DNA of 64,000 nucleotides from NCBI RefSeq assembly GCF_000972385.1, contig NZ_JXTE01000006.1, positions 124,001 to 188,000 of the forward strand, given 5' to 3'. The notes beneath the pieces were generated by a model that saw only the letters and a program-made list of their open reading frames with translations, did not search any database and was not told where the DNA came from. The DNA is from Streptomyces sp. WM6386 (GTDB taxonomy: Bacteria; Actinomycetota; Actinomycetes; Streptomycetales; Streptomycetaceae). This document shows, one piece after another, positions 19,638 through 30,537 of this stretch; within the stretch, counting starts at the first letter, position 1, and every line of letters starts with the position of its first letter. A program made the translations under genes and the position numbers.

Positions 19638-20028
19638 GGCGGCCCTGCCACAGCATCGGCAGGACGTGGTCCCTGACCGCGGGCGCGATCCGGATGTCGT
19701 CCTCGTGCCCGGTGATCCAGCGCATGTGCGCGAGTTCGGCGGCGGGGCGCGGCACCTGGGCGAGACGGGCGCCGTAGAGGGACATCCGCATGGGCACGCC
19801 TTCGAGGGCCGCCATGGCCTCGACATCGGCCAGGAACCGCGGTTCCAGGGGCCGTACCCCCAACTCCTCGTCCAGCTCGCGGTACAGGGTCTCCAGGGGC
19901 GCCTCGCCCGGGTCCGGTTTGCCGCCCGGCACATAGAAGACCTCGGGGGCCGCCTGCTTGCTCACCACCAGGAGCCGCCCCTCGCGGACGATCGCGGCCG
20001 CCACGACTTGCAGTACCTCTTGTGTCAT
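19624..20028 (-). CDS. NUDIX hydrolase
   Basis: 134 residues containing the complete Nudix box in GGKPDPGEAPLETLYRELDE followed by ELGV (G-x5-E-x7-REUxEExGU), preceded by the typical strand VVAAAIVREGRLLVV. Nudix enzymes cleave nucleoside diphosphates linked to another moiety; this short form resembles 8-oxo-dGTP/NTP pyrophosphatase-like housecleaning enzymes. The ATG at 20028 was preferred because homology starts there; another in-frame ATG lies three codons upstream. Confidence 0.85.
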   Translation of the reverse strand: MTQEVLQVVAAAIVREGRLLVVSKQAAPEVFYVPGGKPDPGEAPLETLYRELDEELGVRPLEPRFLADVEAMAALEGVPMRMSLYGARLAQVPRPAAELAHMRWITGHEDDIRIAPAVRDHVLPMLWQGRLTES

Positions 20029-20153
20029 GGGCCCCATCCTCACCCACGCTCGACGAGCCCCTGCCACACGTCGTTCACCTGCCGGTCGTGCGGCGTTCGA
20101 CACGGGGCCCAAATCTGGCCGCTGTCAGTGAACTTGTGCACCCAGGAGGCCCG

Positions 20154-21494
20154 ATGTCCCCGTCTGCCACCGGCCGGCGCCGCGTCCACCGTTCCCTCGC
20201 GGCGGGCGTGCCCTTCGCCGTGCTGGCCGCGCTCGTGGCCGCTTCCCCGGCCGAGGGCGCCGCGTCGGGCGAGCCGCATGTCATCCGCGCGGCGACGCTC
20301 GGGGACATCCCGCTGGGCGCGTTCAGCAACGGGCTGTTGCCCGGCACGGTGGGGGACGACCGGGGCGTGGACGTCGGCGGCATCGGCAGCGACATCTACC
20401 CCGCGGGCCGCAAGGGCGAGTTCTGGACCGTCACCGATCGCGGGCCCAACGGCCAGATCAAGGTCGACGGCACGAAGCGCCGTACGTTCCCCGTGCCCGG
20501 ATTCGACCCGGCGATCGTGAGGATCAAGGTGTCCGGCGACACGGTCAGGGTGCTGGACGCGGTCCCGATCACCACCTCCTCCGGCAAGCCGGTCACCGGG
20601 TTGCCGAACCAGGAGGGGCGCGACGAGGCGCCGTACACCTATGACGCGAGGACGTCTCTGTCGTACAACCCGAGCGGGCTGGACACCGAGGGCATCGTGC
20701 GGGCCGCGGACGGCAGTTTCTGGCTCGCCGACGAGTACGGGCCCTCGCTGGTCCATGTCTCCGCGCGCGGGAAGGTGCTGACGCGCTACGTCCCCGAGGG
20801 GCTGCATCTCACCGGCGCCGGCTATCCGGTGGTGGAGGCGCTGCCCGCCGTCCTGCTGCACCGGAAGATCAACCGCGGTTTCGAGGGGCTCGCCCAGCTG
20901 CCGGGCGGCGACCTCGTGCTGGCCGTGCAGAGCCCGCTGTCCCTGCCGGACACGGACGCGGGTGAGGCGTCGCGCACCGCCCGTCTGCTGCGGTTCTCGC
21001 CCAGGAAGAAGGCCGTCACAGCCGAGTACGCGTACCGCTTCGACCCGGTGGACGTCGTCGACCCGAGCGAGGACGACACCTCCGAGCTGAAGATCTCCTC
21101 GGTGGTCGCGGTGGGCGGCAACCGTCTGCTGGTCGAGGAGCGCACCGACAAGGCGGCACGGCTCCAGCTCGTCCACCTGGACCGCGAGGCGAACATCCTC
21201 GGCGGCCCCTATGACGACGACACGACGTCGCCGTCGCTGGAGCAGCTCGACGATCCGGCCGCTTCGGGTGTGCCGGTGCTCGCCAAGCGTCCGGTCGTCG
21301 ACCTGGGCGCGGTCGACGGGGTGCCGGGGAAGATCGAGGGCGTCGCGCGCGTGGACCGCGACACGCTCGCCCTGATCAACGACAACGACTTCGGGATGAC
21401 CGACGGCACAGGCGCGTTCGACGCTCAGGGCCGGCTGGTCGACAGCGGGGTGGAGACGACGGTGACGTACGTGCGGCTGCCGCGCGGCGTCTGA
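20154..21494 (+). CDS. secreted esterase-like/phytase-type beta-propeller protein
   Basis: 446 residues. GGAGGCCCG precedes the ATG, and an export signal follows (RRRVHRSLAAGVPFAVLAALVAASP). The mature part shows the marks of the 'esterase-like activity of phytase' family: GSDIYPAG, FWTVTDRGPNG near the start, DTEGIVRAADGSFWLADEYGPSL in the middle and KIEGVARVDRDTLALINDNDFG near the end. Members are predicted calcium-dependent extracellular phosphoesterases; the true substrate is untested. It ends exactly where the convergent septum-type gene ends. Confidence 0.83.
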   Translation: MSPSATGRRRVHRSLAAGVPFAVLAALVAASPAEGAASGEPHVIRAATLGDIPLGAFSNGLLPGTVGDDRGVDVGGIGSDIYPAGRKGEFWTVTDRGPNGQIKVDGTKRRTFPVPGFDPAIVRIKVSGDTVRVLDAVPITTSSGKPVTGLPNQEGRDEAPYTYDARTSLSYNPSGLDTEGIVRAADGSFWLADEYGPSLVHVSARGKVLTRYVPEGLHLTGAGYPVVEALPAVLLHRKINRGFEGLAQLPGGDLVLAVQSPLSLPDTDAGEASRTARLLRFSPRKKAVTAEYAYRFDPVDVVDPSEDDTSELKISSVVAVGGNRLLVEERTDKAARLQLVHLDREANILGGPYDDDTTSPSLEQLDDPAASGVPVLAKRPVVDLGAVDGVPGKIEGVARVDRDTLALINDNDFGMTDGTGAFDAQGRLVDSGVETTVTYVRLPRGV

Positions 21495-22340
21495 TCACGT
21501 CAGGGGTGCGGTGAGCTTGCGGGCGCCCTGGGTGTCGGCGGCCAGGCTGCAGGCGACGTTGTCGATGCCGAGCCGGTAGCCGGCGGGGTCCGGGTACTGC
21601 ACCAGGATGCCGCGCACGGTCCCGCCGGGCTGGTCCGCCGCCTTGTCGTCGAGGGTCCGCTCGCACAGGTCCGACGCGGCCTTCTTCAGGGCCGCGTCGG
21701 TCGTGTAGTCGCCCTCGAGTTCCGCGATCTTCACGACCTCGGCGTCGTGCGGTTTACCGCAGGGGCGCTTGGCCGCCTGCCCGGGCCGGCCGCCGTCGGT
21801 GTCGAAGCAGTCGCCGGTTCGCAGCATGTAGTAGGGCACTTCGTCGGACGCGAAGGACGGGATCAGCGACTCGAGGCCGCTGGGGAACTCGCTCGGCAGG
21901 TCGGTGGGGAACTGCGAGGGCAGTTGGGTCGGCAGCTTCGTCGGGAGCTCGCTGGGCAGTCCGGTCGGCAGGCTCAGGGTGGGGCGGGGCGAACTGCTCG
22001 CGCTCGCGCTGGGCTTGTCGCCCGGCGAGTCGTCGTCGCTGCCCGACGCCATCAGCACGATGGCGGCGACGGCGGCACCGACCACGAGCACGGTGAGCAG
22101 GATGAACAGCGGATTGCGGCCCCGGCCCGGGCCACCGGGCGGTTCCGGCGGAGGAGGCGGATCCCATCCCCCGTACGTGGGCGGTCCGTTGCCTCCGGGA
22201 GGCGGACCGTACCCGCCCGGAGGCCCATAGCCCCCTCCCGAGGAGCCGAAGCCTTCAGGAGGAGGGCCGAAGCCGCCGCCGTAGGGCGGCGTGTCGTCCG
22301 GCGGCCCGGGCGGCTGAGGCGGTACGGGCGGCATGGCCAT
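21495..22340 (-). CDS. membrane-anchored septum-formation-domain protein
   Basis: 281 residues in three parts. A cytoplasmic Pro/Gly-rich leader (residues 1-75, repeats of GYGPP/PPGG type) precedes one membrane helix (LFILLTVLVVGAAVAAIVLM). Outside, a Ser-rich linker with a run of LPT/LPS steps (LPTGLPSELPTKLPTQLPSQ and on) leads to a C-terminal domain, YYMLRTGDCFDTD ... CGKPHDAEVVKIAELEGDY, which fits the Septum_form family (disulphide-linked cysteines, GDCF and PHDAEV). These proteins are thought to act at the cell envelope. The ATG has only a weak ribosome site; an ATG two codons downstream is possible. Confidence 0.75.
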   Translation of the reverse strand: MAMPPVPPQPPGPPDDTPPYGGGFGPPPEGFGSSGGGYGPPGGYGPPPGGNGPPTYGGWDPPPPPEPPGGPGRGRNPLFILLTVLVVGAAVAAIVLMASGSDDDSPGDKPSASASSSPRPTLSLPTGLPSELPTKLPTQLPSQFPTDLPSEFPSGLESLIPSFASDEVPYYMLRTGDCFDTDGGRPGQAAKRPCGKPHDAEVVKIAELEGDYTTDAALKKAASDLCERTLDDKAADQPGGTVRGILVQYPDPAGYRLGIDNVACSLAADTQGARKLTAPLT

Positions 22341-22471
22341 ACCGTCCAGGGTCGCCGTGTGCGGGGCACGGCGCGACCCCCGCACGGAAGTTGATACCGA
22401 CTCATGCCATGGATGGCATCGTTCCGGAGCATTCCGCGCGGGGGCCGATCAAACCCGGAGACCGATCACAC

Positions 22472-22489
22472 ACGCACGCGCGCGTGCGT
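22472..22489. terminator. 18-bp perfect palindrome after xylA
   Basis: ACGCACGCG is followed directly by CGCGTGCGT, ending at the base before the xylA stop codon (gene on the minus strand). On the xylA transcript it would form a GC-rich hairpin, with T-rich sequence some way downstream. A terminator of xylA is the simplest reading. Confidence 0.5.
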
Positions 22490-23802
<1,313 letters not shown>

Positions 23803-25248
23803 ATGTCAGCTGCCGAGGGTCCGCTCGTCGTCGGCGTGGACACGTCCACGCAGTCCACCAAGGCCCTGGTCGTCGACGCGTCGACCGGAAGGGTGGTGGC
23901 GAGCGGACAGGCGTCGCACACCGTCTCCTCCGGGGCGGGGCGCGAGAGCGACCCGCGCCAGTGGTGGGACGCCCTGTGCGAGGCCCTGCACCAGTGCGGT
24001 GACGCGGCCCGCGAGGCCGCCGCCGTGTCGATCGGCGGGCAGCAGCACGGCCTCGTCACGCTGGACGCGCAGGGCGAGCCGGTACGCCCCGCCCTGCTGT
24101 GGAACGACGTGCGCTCCGCGCCGCAGGCCGCCCGGCTCATCGAGGAACTGGGCGGACCGAAGGCCTGGGCGGAGCGCACCGGCAGCGTGCCGGGCCCGTC
24201 CTTCACGGTCACGAAGTGGGCCTGGCTCGCCGAGAACGAGCCGGACGCGATCCGCGCGACCAAAGCGGTGCGCCTCCCGCACGACTACCTCACCGAGCGC
24301 CTCACGGGCCAGGGCACGACCGACCGCGGCGACGTCTCCGGTACCGGCTGGTGGGTGTCGGCGACCGAGGCGTACGACGAGGAGACCCTCGCGCACGTCG
24401 GTCTCGACCCCGCCCTGCTGCCCCGCGTGGTCCGGCCTGGCGAGGTGGCGGGGACCGTGCGCGACGGCCATGACCTGCCGTTCTCCAAGGGCACCCTGGT
24501 CGCCCCGGGCACCGGCGACAACGCGGCGGCCGCGCTGGGCCTCGGACTGCGTCCCGGCACCCCCGTGCTGAGCCTGGGCACGTCGGGCACGGTGTACGCG
24601 GTCTCCAAGCGGCGCCCCTCCGACCCGACCGGCACCGTGGCCGGGTTCGCCGACGCGCACGGGGACTGGCTGCCCCTGGCCTGCACCCTGAACTGCACGC
24701 TCGCCGTCGACCGCGTCGCCGCCCTGCTCGGCCTCGACCGGGAGGCCGTGGAGCCCACCACCGCTGTCACGCTCCTGCCGTACCTGGACGGCGAGCGCAC
24801 CCCAGCACTGCCGGGCGCCTCCGGACTCCTGTACGGCCTGCGGCACGACACCACCGGCGGCCAGCTCCTGCAGGCCGCCTACGACGGTGCCGTCCACGCG
24901 CTGCTGGGCGCGCTCGACCTGGTCCTCGACGAGGACGCGGACCGTTCGGTCCCGCTGCTGCTGATCGGCGGCGGCGCCCGGGGCAGGGCCTGGCAGGAGA
25001 CCGTACGCCGGCTCTCGGGCCGTCCCGTGCAGATCCCCGAGGCCAAGGAGCTCGTCGCACTCGGCGCGGCCGCCCAGGCGGCGGGCCTGCTGACCGGCGA
25101 GGACCCGGCCGCGGTCGCCCGGCGCTGGAACACGACCGCCGGCCCGGTACTGGAGGCCGTGGAGCGGGACGAGGCGACGATGGCGAGGATCTCCGGGGTA
25201 CTCTCCGACGCGGCTCCGCTGCTGGACAGGCCGGCGGAGACCGGCTGA
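23803..25248 (+). CDS. xylB: xylulokinase
   Basis: Phosphorylates D-xylulose to xylulose-5-phosphate for the pentose phosphate pathway. 481 residues of the FGGY carbohydrate kinase family: N-terminal ATPase loop GVDTSTQSTKALVVD, substrate-site GGQQHGLV, and C-terminal domain loops GTGDNAAAALGLGL, LSLGTSGTVYAVS and LLIGGGARGRAW. The pairing with xylA and the ROK gene confirms specificity. GGGAGAGCCTG lies before the ATG. Confidence 0.96.
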   Translation: MSAAEGPLVVGVDTSTQSTKALVVDASTGRVVASGQASHTVSSGAGRESDPRQWWDALCEALHQCGDAAREAAAVSIGGQQHGLVTLDAQGEPVRPALLWNDVRSAPQAARLIEELGGPKAWAERTGSVPGPSFTVTKWAWLAENEPDAIRATKAVRLPHDYLTERLTGQGTTDRGDVSGTGWWVSATEAYDEETLAHVGLDPALLPRVVRPGEVAGTVRDGHDLPFSKGTLVAPGTGDNAAAALGLGLRPGTPVLSLGTSGTVYAVSKRRPSDPTGTVAGFADAHGDWLPLACTLNCTLAVDRVAALLGLDREAVEPTTAVTLLPYLDGERTPALPGASGLLYGLRHDTTGGQLLQAAYDGAVHALLGALDLVLDEDADRSVPLLLIGGGARGRAWQETVRRLSGRPVQIPEAKELVALGAAAQAAGLLTGEDPAAVARRWNTTAGPVLEAVERDEATMARISGVLSDAAPLLDRPAETG

Positions 25249-25349
25249 GACGTCCGCCGCCCGGCAGGCGCGCGGCGGCCCGCTGAGGTCGCCCACCGCC
25301 TGACGGGCTCGCGGCGAACCGTATCGATCACCAGAGGACTGGCGGAGGC

Positions 25350-26558
25350 ATGACCGCACCGCTGCACGACGCCCACCCGGCCGGACCGGGGCGCGCGCTG
25401 CCCGACACCCAGCAGGGCATGCGCCGCCGCAACCTGGCCCGGGTGATGCACACCGTCAGCGCCGAGGGACCGCTCTCCCGTGCCGCCGTCGCCTCGCGGA
25501 TCAGGCTGACCCGTGCGGCCGTGTCGACCCTCGTCGACGAGCTCATACGCTCGGGCCTGCTCGAAGAGCTCGGCCCCGAGCGGCCGGGCCGGGTGGGCCG
25601 ACCCGGGTCGGCGCTCGCCGTCAGCGCGCACGGTCCCGCCGGGCTCGGCGCCGAGGTCGGCGTCGACCACCTCGCGGTCTGCGCGGTCGACCTGCGCGGC
25701 CAGGTGCGGGTCCGTGCCGTACGGCACGGTGCGAACCGCGGTCGCTCCCCCGCGCCGGTGATCGAGGAACTCACCGAGCTGATCGACCGGGTCGTCACCG
25801 AGGCGGAGGGCGAGGGCCTGTGGCCGACGGGGCTCGCCGTGGCCGTGCCCGGCCTGGTGGCGCGCGACGGCCGTACGGTCGTGCGCGCCCCGAACCTCGA
25901 CTGGCACGACACGGACCTCGGCGCCCTGCTGCCCACGGCGTTCCCGCTGACCGTGGACAACGAGGCCAACTTCGGCGCCCTCGCCGAACTCTGGCTCGGC
26001 GACGGCACCCCGCTCGACTTCCTGCATGTGTCGGCGGAGATCGGCATCGGTGCGGCCGTCGTCGTGGCCGGCGGTCTGCTGCGCGGGACCCGCGGCTTCG
26101 CGGGCGAGCTGGGGCATGTGCCGGTGGAACCCGAGGGGCCGCAGTGCCCGTGCGGTGGGCGTGGGTGCCTGGAGCAGTACGCCGGTGAGGAGGCCGTGCT
26201 GCGTGCGGCCGGTCTGGAGCCGGGGGGCGACCGGGTCGGGCTGCTCGCGGCGCGTGCCGCCGAAGGGGACGACGACGTACGTCGTGCCCTGCGGGACGCG
26301 GGGCGGGCGCTCGGCGTCGCGCTGACCGGGGCGGTCAATCTGCTGGACCCCGAGAACGTGGTGCTGGGCGGTGAGCTGTCCGGGCTCGCACCATGGCTGC
26401 TGCCCTCGCTGGAGGCCGAGCTGGCCCGGCGGACGGCGGGACCGCCGTGCCCGGTGTCCGTGTCGCGGCTGGGTCCCGAGGGGCCGTTGCTGGGGGCCGC
26501 GCACTCGGTGGTGCGGGCCGTCCTCGACGACCCTGCCGCTGTGGCCGAACGGGCCTGA
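25350..26558 (+). CDS. ROK-family transcriptional repressor, probably xylose-responsive
   Basis: 402 residues. An N-terminal winged helix (LSRAAVASRIRLTRAAVSTL, residues 46-65) is joined to a ROK sugar-kinase-like domain. The ROK signature includes LGAEVGVDHLAVCAVDL, GELGHVPVEPEG and the zinc motif CPCGGRGCLEQYAGEEA. Such NagC/XylR-type repressors release DNA on binding sugar or sugar phosphate. The position 101 bp after xylB suggests it controls xylA and xylB through the sites between them. The identification as XylR is from context. Confidence 0.9.
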   Translation: MTAPLHDAHPAGPGRALPDTQQGMRRRNLARVMHTVSAEGPLSRAAVASRIRLTRAAVSTLVDELIRSGLLEELGPERPGRVGRPGSALAVSAHGPAGLGAEVGVDHLAVCAVDLRGQVRVRAVRHGANRGRSPAPVIEELTELIDRVVTEAEGEGLWPTGLAVAVPGLVARDGRTVVRAPNLDWHDTDLGALLPTAFPLTVDNEANFGALAELWLGDGTPLDFLHVSAEIGIGAAVVVAGGLLRGTRGFAGELGHVPVEPEGPQCPCGGRGCLEQYAGEEAVLRAAGLEPGGDRVGLLAARAAEGDDDVRRALRDAGRALGVALTGAVNLLDPENVVLGGELSGLAPWLLPSLEAELARRTAGPPCPVSVSRLGPEGPLLGAAHSVVRAVLDDPAAVAERA

Positions 26559-26870
26559 CCCCAGGGCGACTTCGGTCCGGTCCACTCGCCTTGTTCACTC
26601 GGCCGAGTGAGCGAGTTTTCCACAGGTCGCAGGCCGTCCACCGAAACACGCTGCTTCCTTCTGCCCAACCCGCAAGCGACGTACCGTGATTCACGCGAGT
26701 CGCTCGAGCCGGTGTGCGGCATCCGCCTCCCGTGGTGCTGATCGTCAAGCACTGGCTGCCCGCGCGGGAGACGCACCGCGGTGTGCACGCGCAGCTGAGG
26801 GAGACCGCGGCAACCGTCCGTCCCTGACCCGCGTCTCGAACAACACCGCACCACCGAAAGGCGATCGTCC
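26559..26870. other. 312-bp intergenic region; palindrome but no confident gene
   Basis: Besides the palindrome noted separately, I see only weak coding signals. A 37-codon forward frame (VRHPPPVVLIVKHWLPARET... ending TVRP) has plausible composition but no ribosome site, and longer frames on the minus strand lack codon bias. The last 40 bp carry the promoter and leader of the amidase gene, with CCGAAAGGCGATCGTCC before its ATG. Confidence 0.4.
26595..26610. terminator. 16-bp perfect palindrome after the ROK gene
   Basis: TCACTCGG is followed directly by CCGAGTGA, 36 bp after the ROK stop, and then GCGAGTTTTCC. The hairpin plus short T run fits a terminator of the xylB-ROK transcript. A dimeric regulator site is an alternative. 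Confidence 0.45.
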
Positions 26871-27476
26871 ATGGAACGGGCAAGACCGCTGCCGAGCAGG
26901 CGACGGCTCCTGAAGGGCGCCGCCCTCACCGCCGTCCCGTACGCGCTGCTGCCGGAGGCGCGCGCCGGAGCGGACGCCCACGCCGTCGACCACGCGCTCG
27001 CCGAGTGGCAGCCGGCGACGTCCGCCAACCGCACCTCGGCGAACCGCCCGACGAGCCACCCCATCGACCTTGTGATCATCCACGTGACGCAGACGAGCTA
27101 CCGCAAGACCCTGGGTGTCTTCCGTAGTCCCGAGAAGCAGGTGTCCGCCCACTACGTGGTCCGTTCCCGGGACGGCAACATTGCGCAGTGCGTCCGGGAG
27201 GGCGACATCGCCTGGCACGCGGGGAACTGGGACTACAACACGCGCAGTATCGGCATCGAGCACGAGGGGTGGGTGGACCGCCCTGCCTACTTCACGGACG
27301 TCCTGTACGAACAGTCGGCGCGGCTGACGGCCGACATCTGCGCCAAGTACACGATCCCGAAGGACCGGGCGCACATCATCGCGCACCACGAGGTGCCGGG
27401 TTCGGACCACACCGACCCCGGCCCGCACTGGGACTGGGAGCGCTATATGAGGCTGGTCGAGCGCGCCGGGCAGTGA
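26871..27476 (+). CDS. secreted N-acetylmuramoyl-L-alanine amidase (Amidase_2)
   Basis: 201 residues. A Tat-type signal (SRRRLLKGAALTAVPYALLP) directs folded export. The catalytic domain is the T7-lysozyme/PGRP fold: LVIIHVTQTSY (first zinc His), VSAHYVVRSRDGNIAQCV, IAWHAGNWDYNTRSIGIEHEG, AHIIAHHEVPGSDHTDPG (further zinc ligands and catalytic region) and HWDWERYM at the end. It cleaves the lactyl amide linking glycan to stem peptide. There is no separate wall-binding domain. It may be co-transcribed with the downstream regulator, 56 bp away. Confidence 0.92.
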   Translation: MERARPLPSRRRLLKGAALTAVPYALLPEARAGADAHAVDHALAEWQPATSANRTSANRPTSHPIDLVIIHVTQTSYRKTLGVFRSPEKQVSAHYVVRSRDGNIAQCVREGDIAWHAGNWDYNTRSIGIEHEGWVDRPAYFTDVLYEQSARLTADICAKYTIPKDRAHIIAHHEVPGSDHTDPGPHWDWERYMRLVERAGQ

Positions 27477-27532
27477 TGTCGTTCGGGTGACGCCGGTCGA
27501 AAAGGTTGTCCGCGCGCGCACCGGGAGTGACG

Positions 27533-28870
27533 ATGTCTCCAGCCGCATCGCCTTTCGGGGAGGCCCAGTTGACCGATCCGTGGGTGGCCCTGGAGCCGGG
27601 GGCCGACCCCGCCGAGCGTGCGCGGATGCTGCGCCGGGCGCACGAGACGTTCACCGAGGCGGGTACCGTGCCGCGGCCGGTGCGCCCCGTGGTGGCGGAC
27701 TCCTGGCGACGTTCCGCGCGGGCCGGTGTCGGGCCCGACGGCAGCGCGAGCGTCGAGCTCATGGACGGCGACCTCGGTGTCTATCGGGCGGAGCATCCGC
27801 TGGCCCGGGTGATGCCGCTGTTCCGTGAACTGCTGGGCACCTTCGCGGCCGACGGGGAGCATCTGCTCGCGGTGTGCGACGCGCACGGCAGGCTGCTGTG
27901 GGTCGAGGGGCATGCGTCGACCCGGCGGCAGGCGGGGCTGATGAACTTCGTGCCGGGGGCGCGGTGGGCGGAGAACGCGGTCGGGACCAACGCGCCGGGG
28001 ACGGCGGTCGCCCTCGACCGGCCGGTACAGGTGTTCGCCGCCGAGCACTTCATCCGGCAGGTGCAGCCGTGGACCTGCGCGGCGGCTCCGGTGCACGATC
28101 CCCGTACCGGGCGGGTGCTGGGTGCCGTGGACATCACCGGCGGGGACGGGCTCGCGCATCCGCACAGTCTGGGCTTCGTCCAGGCTGTCGCGCGGGCCGC
28201 GGAGTCCCATCTGGCGCTGCTCGCCCCGGAGCTGCCCGCGGCCGACCTGCCCGAGCTGACCGCGCTGGGCCGTGACGAGGCCCAGTTGCTCACCGGAGGC
28301 CGCCGGATCAGGCTCAGCCGCCGGCACAGCGAGATCATGGTGCTGCTGTCCTGCCATCCGGAGGGGCTGACCGGGGACGAGCTGCTGTGCGCGCTGTACG
28401 AGGACGAGTCGGTGACGCCGGTGACACTGCGCGCCGAACTGGCCCGGCTGCGCAGGCTGCTGGGCCCCGGCCTGCTGGCCTCGCGTCCCTACCGGCTCAC
28501 CGTGCCGGTCGAGTCCGATGTCTCCGTCGTGGAACGGCGGCTGGAGACCGGTGCGGTCACGGCGGCTGCGACGGCGTACTCCGGTCCGCTGCTGCCCGCT
28601 TCCCAGGCCCCCTCGGTGGTGCGCCTCAGGCGCCGTATCGCCGACGGCCTCCGTACCGCGTTGATCGCCCGCCGCGACCCTGACCTGCTGGCGGACTGGG
28701 CGCACACGCCGTGGGGCGAGGACGACTTCGAGGTGTGGCGGGCTCTGGTGGCGGCCCGTCCGACGGCGGCGGTGCGCTCGCGCCTGGCGGCCCTGGAGGC
28801 GGAGCTGTCGTCACCGGACGTACGGCGCCGGGGAGTTGCGGCACCGGGGGCGCTCCGGCCCTGCCCCTGA
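27533..28870 (+). CDS. GAF-domain transcriptional regulator of the adjacent aldehyde dehydrogenase
   Basis: 445 residues. The N-terminal part (ADSWRRSARAGV, then VCDAHGRLLWVEGHASTRRQ and MNFVPGARWAENAVGTNAPG) matches the sensory GAF region of AcoR/DhaR-type regulators. The sigma-54 AAA+ domain of those proteins is absent. Instead a C-terminal winged-helix-like part follows (LSRRHSEIMVLLSCHPEGLTGDELL, then ARLRRLLGPGLLASRPYRL). This arrangement is frequent in Streptomyces beside aldehyde dehydrogenase genes. The ATG was chosen for its GGGAGTGACG site; an in-frame start nine codons earlier has none. Confidence 0.8.
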   Translation: MSPAASPFGEAQLTDPWVALEPGADPAERARMLRRAHETFTEAGTVPRPVRPVVADSWRRSARAGVGPDGSASVELMDGDLGVYRAEHPLARVMPLFRELLGTFAADGEHLLAVCDAHGRLLWVEGHASTRRQAGLMNFVPGARWAENAVGTNAPGTAVALDRPVQVFAAEHFIRQVQPWTCAAAPVHDPRTGRVLGAVDITGGDGLAHPHSLGFVQAVARAAESHLALLAPELPAADLPELTALGRDEAQLLTGGRRIRLSRRHSEIMVLLSCHPEGLTGDELLCALYEDESVTPVTLRAELARLRRLLGPGLLASRPYRLTVPVESDVSVVERRLETGAVTAAATAYSGPLLPASQAPSVVRLRRRIADGLRTALIARRDPDLLADWAHTPWGEDDFEVWRALVAARPTAAVRSRLAALEAELSSPDVRRRGVAAPGALRPCP

Positions 28871-28878
28871 GGCAGACG

Positions 28879-28896
28879 GCAACGTAGTTGCAACGT
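28879..28896. promoter_or_regulatory. GCAACGT repeats and GTTGCAAC palindrome before aldehyde dehydrogenase
   Basis: Two direct GCAACGT copies, at 28879 and 28890, overlap the perfect palindrome GTTGCAAC (28887-28894), about 70 bp upstream of the dehydrogenase start. It is a candidate binding site for the GAF-type regulator encoded just upstream. Confidence 0.35.
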
Positions 28897-28965
28897 GCCC
28901 GTCCCTAGCCTCGCGCAGAGAGCTGCCCAACGGCGGGCAGCGCTGCTGCAGGGAGGCAGACCAGC

Positions 28966-30489
28966 ATGACCCGTTACGCGGCGCCGGGCACCGAGGGCGC
29001 GATCGTCTCCTACCAGGCGCGCTACGATCACTTCATCGGCGGCGAGTACGTACCGCCGGCCCGTGGGCAGTACTTCGAGAACCCCTCGCCGGTCAACGGG
29101 CAGCCGTTCACCGAGGTCGCGCGCGGAACGGCGGAGGACGTCGAGCGGGCGCTCGACGCGGCACACGCGGCCGCCCCGGCCTGGGGCCGTACGTCGGTGA
29201 CCGAGCGCTCCGACATCCTGCTGAAGATCGCCGACCGTATGGAGGCGTATCTCGAGCCGCTGGCCGTCGCGGAGAGCTGGGAGAACGGCAAGCCGGTGCG
29301 CGAGACGCTGGCGGCCGACATCCCGCTCGCCATCGACCACTTCCGCTACTTCGCGGGGGCGATCCGCGCGCAGGAGGGCTCCCTCGGCGAGGTCGACGAC
29401 GACACGGTGGCGTACCACTTCCACGAACCGCTCGGCGTGGTCGCGCAGATCATCCCGTGGAACTTCCCGATCCTGATGGCGGTGTGGAAGCTCGCCCCCG
29501 CCCTCGCCGCGGGCAACGCGGTCGTCATCAAGCCGGCCGAACAGACCCCGGCGTCCATCCACTACTGGATGAGCCTGATCGCCGACCTGCTGCCGCCGGG
29601 CGTGGTCAACATCGTCAACGGCTTCGGCGTGGAGGCGGGCAAGCCGCTCGCGTCCAGCGCGCGCGTCGCGAAGGTCGCCTTCACCGGCGAGACCACGACG
29701 GGGCGGCTGATCATGCAGTACGCCTCGGAGAACATCAAGCCGGTCACCCTCGAACTCGGCGGCAAGTCGCCCAACATCTTCTTCGACGACGTATGGGCGC
29801 ACGACGACGACTTCCGCGACAAGGCCCTCGAAGGGTTCACCATGTTCGCCCTCAACCAGGGCGAGGTGTGCACCTGCCCGTCCCGGGCCCTGGTCCAGCG
29901 CGGCCGCTACGCCGAGTTCCTTCAGGCGGCGGTCGCCCGCACCGAACTGATCAAGCCGGGGCACCCTCTGGACACCGACACGATGATCGGCGCCCAGGCC
30001 TCCAACGACCAGCTCGAGAAGATCCTCTCCTACCTCGACATCGGTCGCCAGGAAGGCGCGAAGATCCTCACCGGCGGCCAACGCATCGAGTACGAAGGCG
30101 AGTTGAAGGGCGGCTACTACGTCCAGCCGACCATCTTCGAGGGCGACAACCGGATGCGGATCTTCCAGGAGGAAATCTTCGGACCGGTCGTCTCCGTCGC
30201 GTCCTTCGACGACTTCGACGACGCCGTCAAAATCGCGAACGACACCCTGTACGGCCTGGGCGCGGGAGTCTGGACCCGCGACATCAACACCGCGTACCGC
30301 GCGGGCCGCGCGATCCAGGCGGGCCGCGTCTGGACGAACTGCTACCACGCGTACCCCGCCCACGCGGCATTCGGCGGTTACAAGCAGTCGGGGATCGGCC
30401 GGGAGACGCACAAGATGATGCTCGAGCACTACCAGCAGACCAAGAACCTCCTGGTGTCGTACTCGCCGAAGAAGCTCGGCTTCTTCTAG
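28966..30489 (+). CDS. NAD-dependent aldehyde dehydrogenase (acetaldehyde/ExaC-like)
   Basis: 507 residues of the ALDH superfamily. Cofactor and catalytic motifs are clear: [42 protein letters not shown], the general base in [10 protein letters not shown], and the nucleophile loop [17 protein letters not shown], whose double cysteine is typical of the ExaC/AldB acetaldehyde dehydrogenase branch. The C-terminal [27 protein letters not shown] also fits that branch. It oxidises short aliphatic aldehydes to acids. A strong ribosome site (GGGAGG) precedes the ATG. The neighbouring GAF protein is probably its regulator. Confidence 0.95.
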   Translation: MTRYAAPGTEGAIVSYQARYDHFIGGEYVPPARGQYFENPSPVNGQPFTEVARGTAEDVERALDAAHAAAPAWGRTSVTERSDILLKIADRMEAYLEPLAVAESWENGKPVRETLAADIPLAIDHFRYFAGAIRAQEGSLGEVDDDTVAYHFHEPLGVVAQIIPWNFPILMAVWKLAPALAAGNAVVIKPAEQTPASIHYWMSLIADLLPPGVVNIVNGFGVEAGKPLASSARVAKVAFTGETTTGRLIMQYASENIKPVTLELGGKSPNIFFDDVWAHDDDFRDKALEGFTMFALNQGEVCTCPSRALVQRGRYAEFLQAAVARTELIKPGHPLDTDTMIGAQASNDQLEKILSYLDIGRQEGAKILTGGQRIEYEGELKGGYYVQPTIFEGDNRMRIFQEEIFGPVVSVASFDDFDDAVKIANDTLYGLGAGVWTRDINTAYRAGRAIQAGRVWTNCYHAYPAHAAFGGYKQSGIGRETHKMMLEHYQQTKNLLVSYSPKKLGFF

Positions 30490-30501
30490 AAGCACGAAAC
30501 G

Positions 30502-30537
30502 AGGCGCCTGACCTGGCATTTTGCCCGTCAGGCGCCT
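30502..30537 (+). terminator. terminator hairpin after aldehyde dehydrogenase
   Basis: AGGCGCCTGAC (30502-30512) pairs perfectly with GTCAGGCGCCT (30527-30537). The 14-nt loop can itself pair GGCA with TGCC around TTT. It begins 13 bp after the stop codon, and TTCC follows the stem. Confidence 0.85.

Noticed and set aside
26686..26913. A 75-codon frame before the amidase gene
   Set aside because: Its composition is unlike neighbouring genes and it overlaps the amidase start in another frame, without a ribosome site.
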